Below, piece after piece: positions 41,419 through 42,110 of a stretch of 42,110 nucleotides of DNA. The position numbers and the translations under genes are program-made. Position 1 is the stretch's first letter. Every line of letters begins with the position of its first letter. The DNA is from Candidatus Binataceae bacterium (GTDB lineage: Bacteria; Desulfobacterota; Binatia; Binatales; Binataceae), in contig JADMIL010000024.1 of the NCBI GenBank assembly GCA_015478645.1, positions 1 through 42,110 on the forward strand, given 5' to 3'. The notes under the pieces were generated by a model, which did not search any database, was not told the DNA's origin, and worked only from the letters and a program-made list of their open reading frames with translations.

Positions 41419-41526
41419 GGAATCTCTGCACAAGGCTCTGCTGCCACCCTGAGCGAAGCGCATGGGTCCCGGATCCGGGATTCTTCGCTGCGCTCAGAAT
41501 GACAACCTAACTTGTGCAGAGGTTCC
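41419..41526. repeat. Dispersed inverted-repeat element, copy C (best-preserved ends)
   Basis: This 108-bp element has 16-bp terminal inverted repeats: GGAATCTCTGCACAAG on the left and CTTGTGCAGAGGTTCC on the right, with one mismatch. The interior has CCTGAGCGAAGCGCATGGG and CGGGATTCTTCGCTGCGCTC, whose GAGCGAAG and CTTCGCTGCGCTC parts are inverted relative to each other. It starts immediately after the anti-sigma stop codon. The following 194 bases to purF show no gene. Confidence 0.85.
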
Positions 41527-41720
41527 CTAATCGCCAGTCAGCCCGCCTTCTCCTTCGTCGCCGCCTTCGCGAAGCGCATCGCGCCCGTATGCATGACGCT
41601 GCATTCGCGAGCGTGCGGCGTCGCACATAATCCCGCCGGCGCAACTTGCGCATCTCATCGAATATAACGGCGGTGGGTTTTTAGGATTGCGCGCGCTTGA
41701 CGATGGCGCGCGCGCCGGGC

Positions 41721-42110
41721 TCAGCGCCGGCCAGCGGCGCCGTTGGCGTGGTCGGCGGCGTCGAACAGATGAAGCTGCGCGGGCGCGAGGCTGGCGGGAA
41801 TTTCGACCGGATATTTGCCCGTGAAGCAGGCGTCGCAATAGCCGTCGCGCGCGGCGTCGGTGAACGAGTAGAGTCCTTCCCAGCTCAGGTAGGCCAGCGA
41901 GTCGGCGGTGATATAGCGGCGAATCTCTTCGACCGTCTGATGCGACGCGAGCAGCTCCTCGCGGGTCGGCGTGTCGATCCCGTAAAAGCATGAATTGGTC
42001 GTCGGCGGCGCCGCGATCCGCATATGCACTTCGCGCGCGCCCGCCTGCCGCAGCATCGGGATCACCTTGCGCAGCGTGGTGCCGCGCACCAGCGAATCCT
42101 CGACCAGCAC
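41721..42110 (-). CDS. purF: Amidophosphoribosyltransferase, C-terminal part (cut by window edge)
   Basis: The last 129 codons of purF, the first committed enzyme of purine synthesis, which makes phosphoribosylamine from PRPP and glutamine. The PRPP-binding loop is at the edge ([14 protein letters not shown]). Then come SCFYGIDTP and [11 protein letters not shown], cysteine-containing segments that in the B. subtilis-type enzyme bind a 4Fe-4S cluster. The 5' part, including the glutaminase domain, lies beyond the window. The final 20 residues are an Ala/His-rich tail. The cluster type links it functionally to the isc operon in the same window, though the two are 35 kb apart. Confidence 0.94.
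   Translation of the reverse strand: MLVEDSLVRGTTLRKVIPMLRQAGAREVHMRIAAPPTTNSCFYGIDTPTREELLASHQTVEEIRRYITADSLAYLSWEGLYSFTDAARDGYCDACFTGKYPVEIPASLAPAQLHLFDAADHANGAAGRR

Overview
The window is a high-GC chromosomal segment of a Gram-negative bacterium: it carries a lipid A acyltransferase-like gene, lipoprotein signals, a class A PBP with a UB2H-like region, SecF and the ISC Fe-S machinery. Gene content (isc operon without ferredoxin, PriB-like gene between rpsF and rpsR, DUF2232 gene before rplI, many small zinc-ribbon proteins, a cyclase-family hydrolase) suggests an uncultured deltaproteobacterial lineage such as Binatota. That placement is inference; no rRNA or other phylogenetic marker beyond three ribosomal proteins is present.

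Layout. 0.3-6.5 kb: an unknown protein, then iscX and the minus-strand isc operon read iscS-iscU-iscA-hscB-hscA from a strong sigma70-like promoter. 6.6-9.4 kb: an acetyltransferase, an orphan secF and small zinc-binding proteins. 9.6-17.9 kb: tRNA m1A58 methyltransferase, a cupredoxin-chrA pair, a Kelch-repeat lipoprotein, a bifunctional penicillin-binding protein, an adenosine-specific-kinase family protein and a small membrane protein. 18-27.5 kb: a putative zincin, GDP-mannose pyrophosphorylase, phosphomannomutase/phosphoglucomutase, an SDR, a CPBP protease, a lipid A acyltransferase family protein, glgC and a zinc-ribbon protein with a clear terminator. 27.6-31.1 kb: GST and the ribosomal operon rpsF-priB-rpsR-DUF2232-rplI. 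31.3-34.4 kb: a cyclase-family hydrolase with a histone-like tail, phage-tail debris next to a dispersed repeat, and a TetR regulator. 34.4-36 kb: an AT-richer islet of three small secreted proteins lying between 52-bp direct repeats made of the 3' end of an acetyltransferase gene. 37.3-41.5 kb: a bufferin-type RiPP operon (bufA-bufB-bufC), divergent from an ECF sigma factor and its zinc-finger anti-sigma factor. 41.7 kb to the end: the 3' part of purF.

The most interesting system is the bufferin operon with its divergent sigma/anti-sigma pair. A secreted six-cysteine precursor, an MNIO (DUF692) maturase and its DUF2063 partner lie head to head with an ECF sigma gene, and both sides of the intergenic region carry the same GGAACC -35-like element. 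I infer a copper- or thiophilic-metal-responsive regulon. The second notable signal is a roughly 105-bp dispersed element with terminal inverted repeats, in three copies: inside the isc operon, at a phage-tail remnant, and directly after the anti-sigma stop codon. No tRNA, rRNA, CRISPR array or transposase gene was found.
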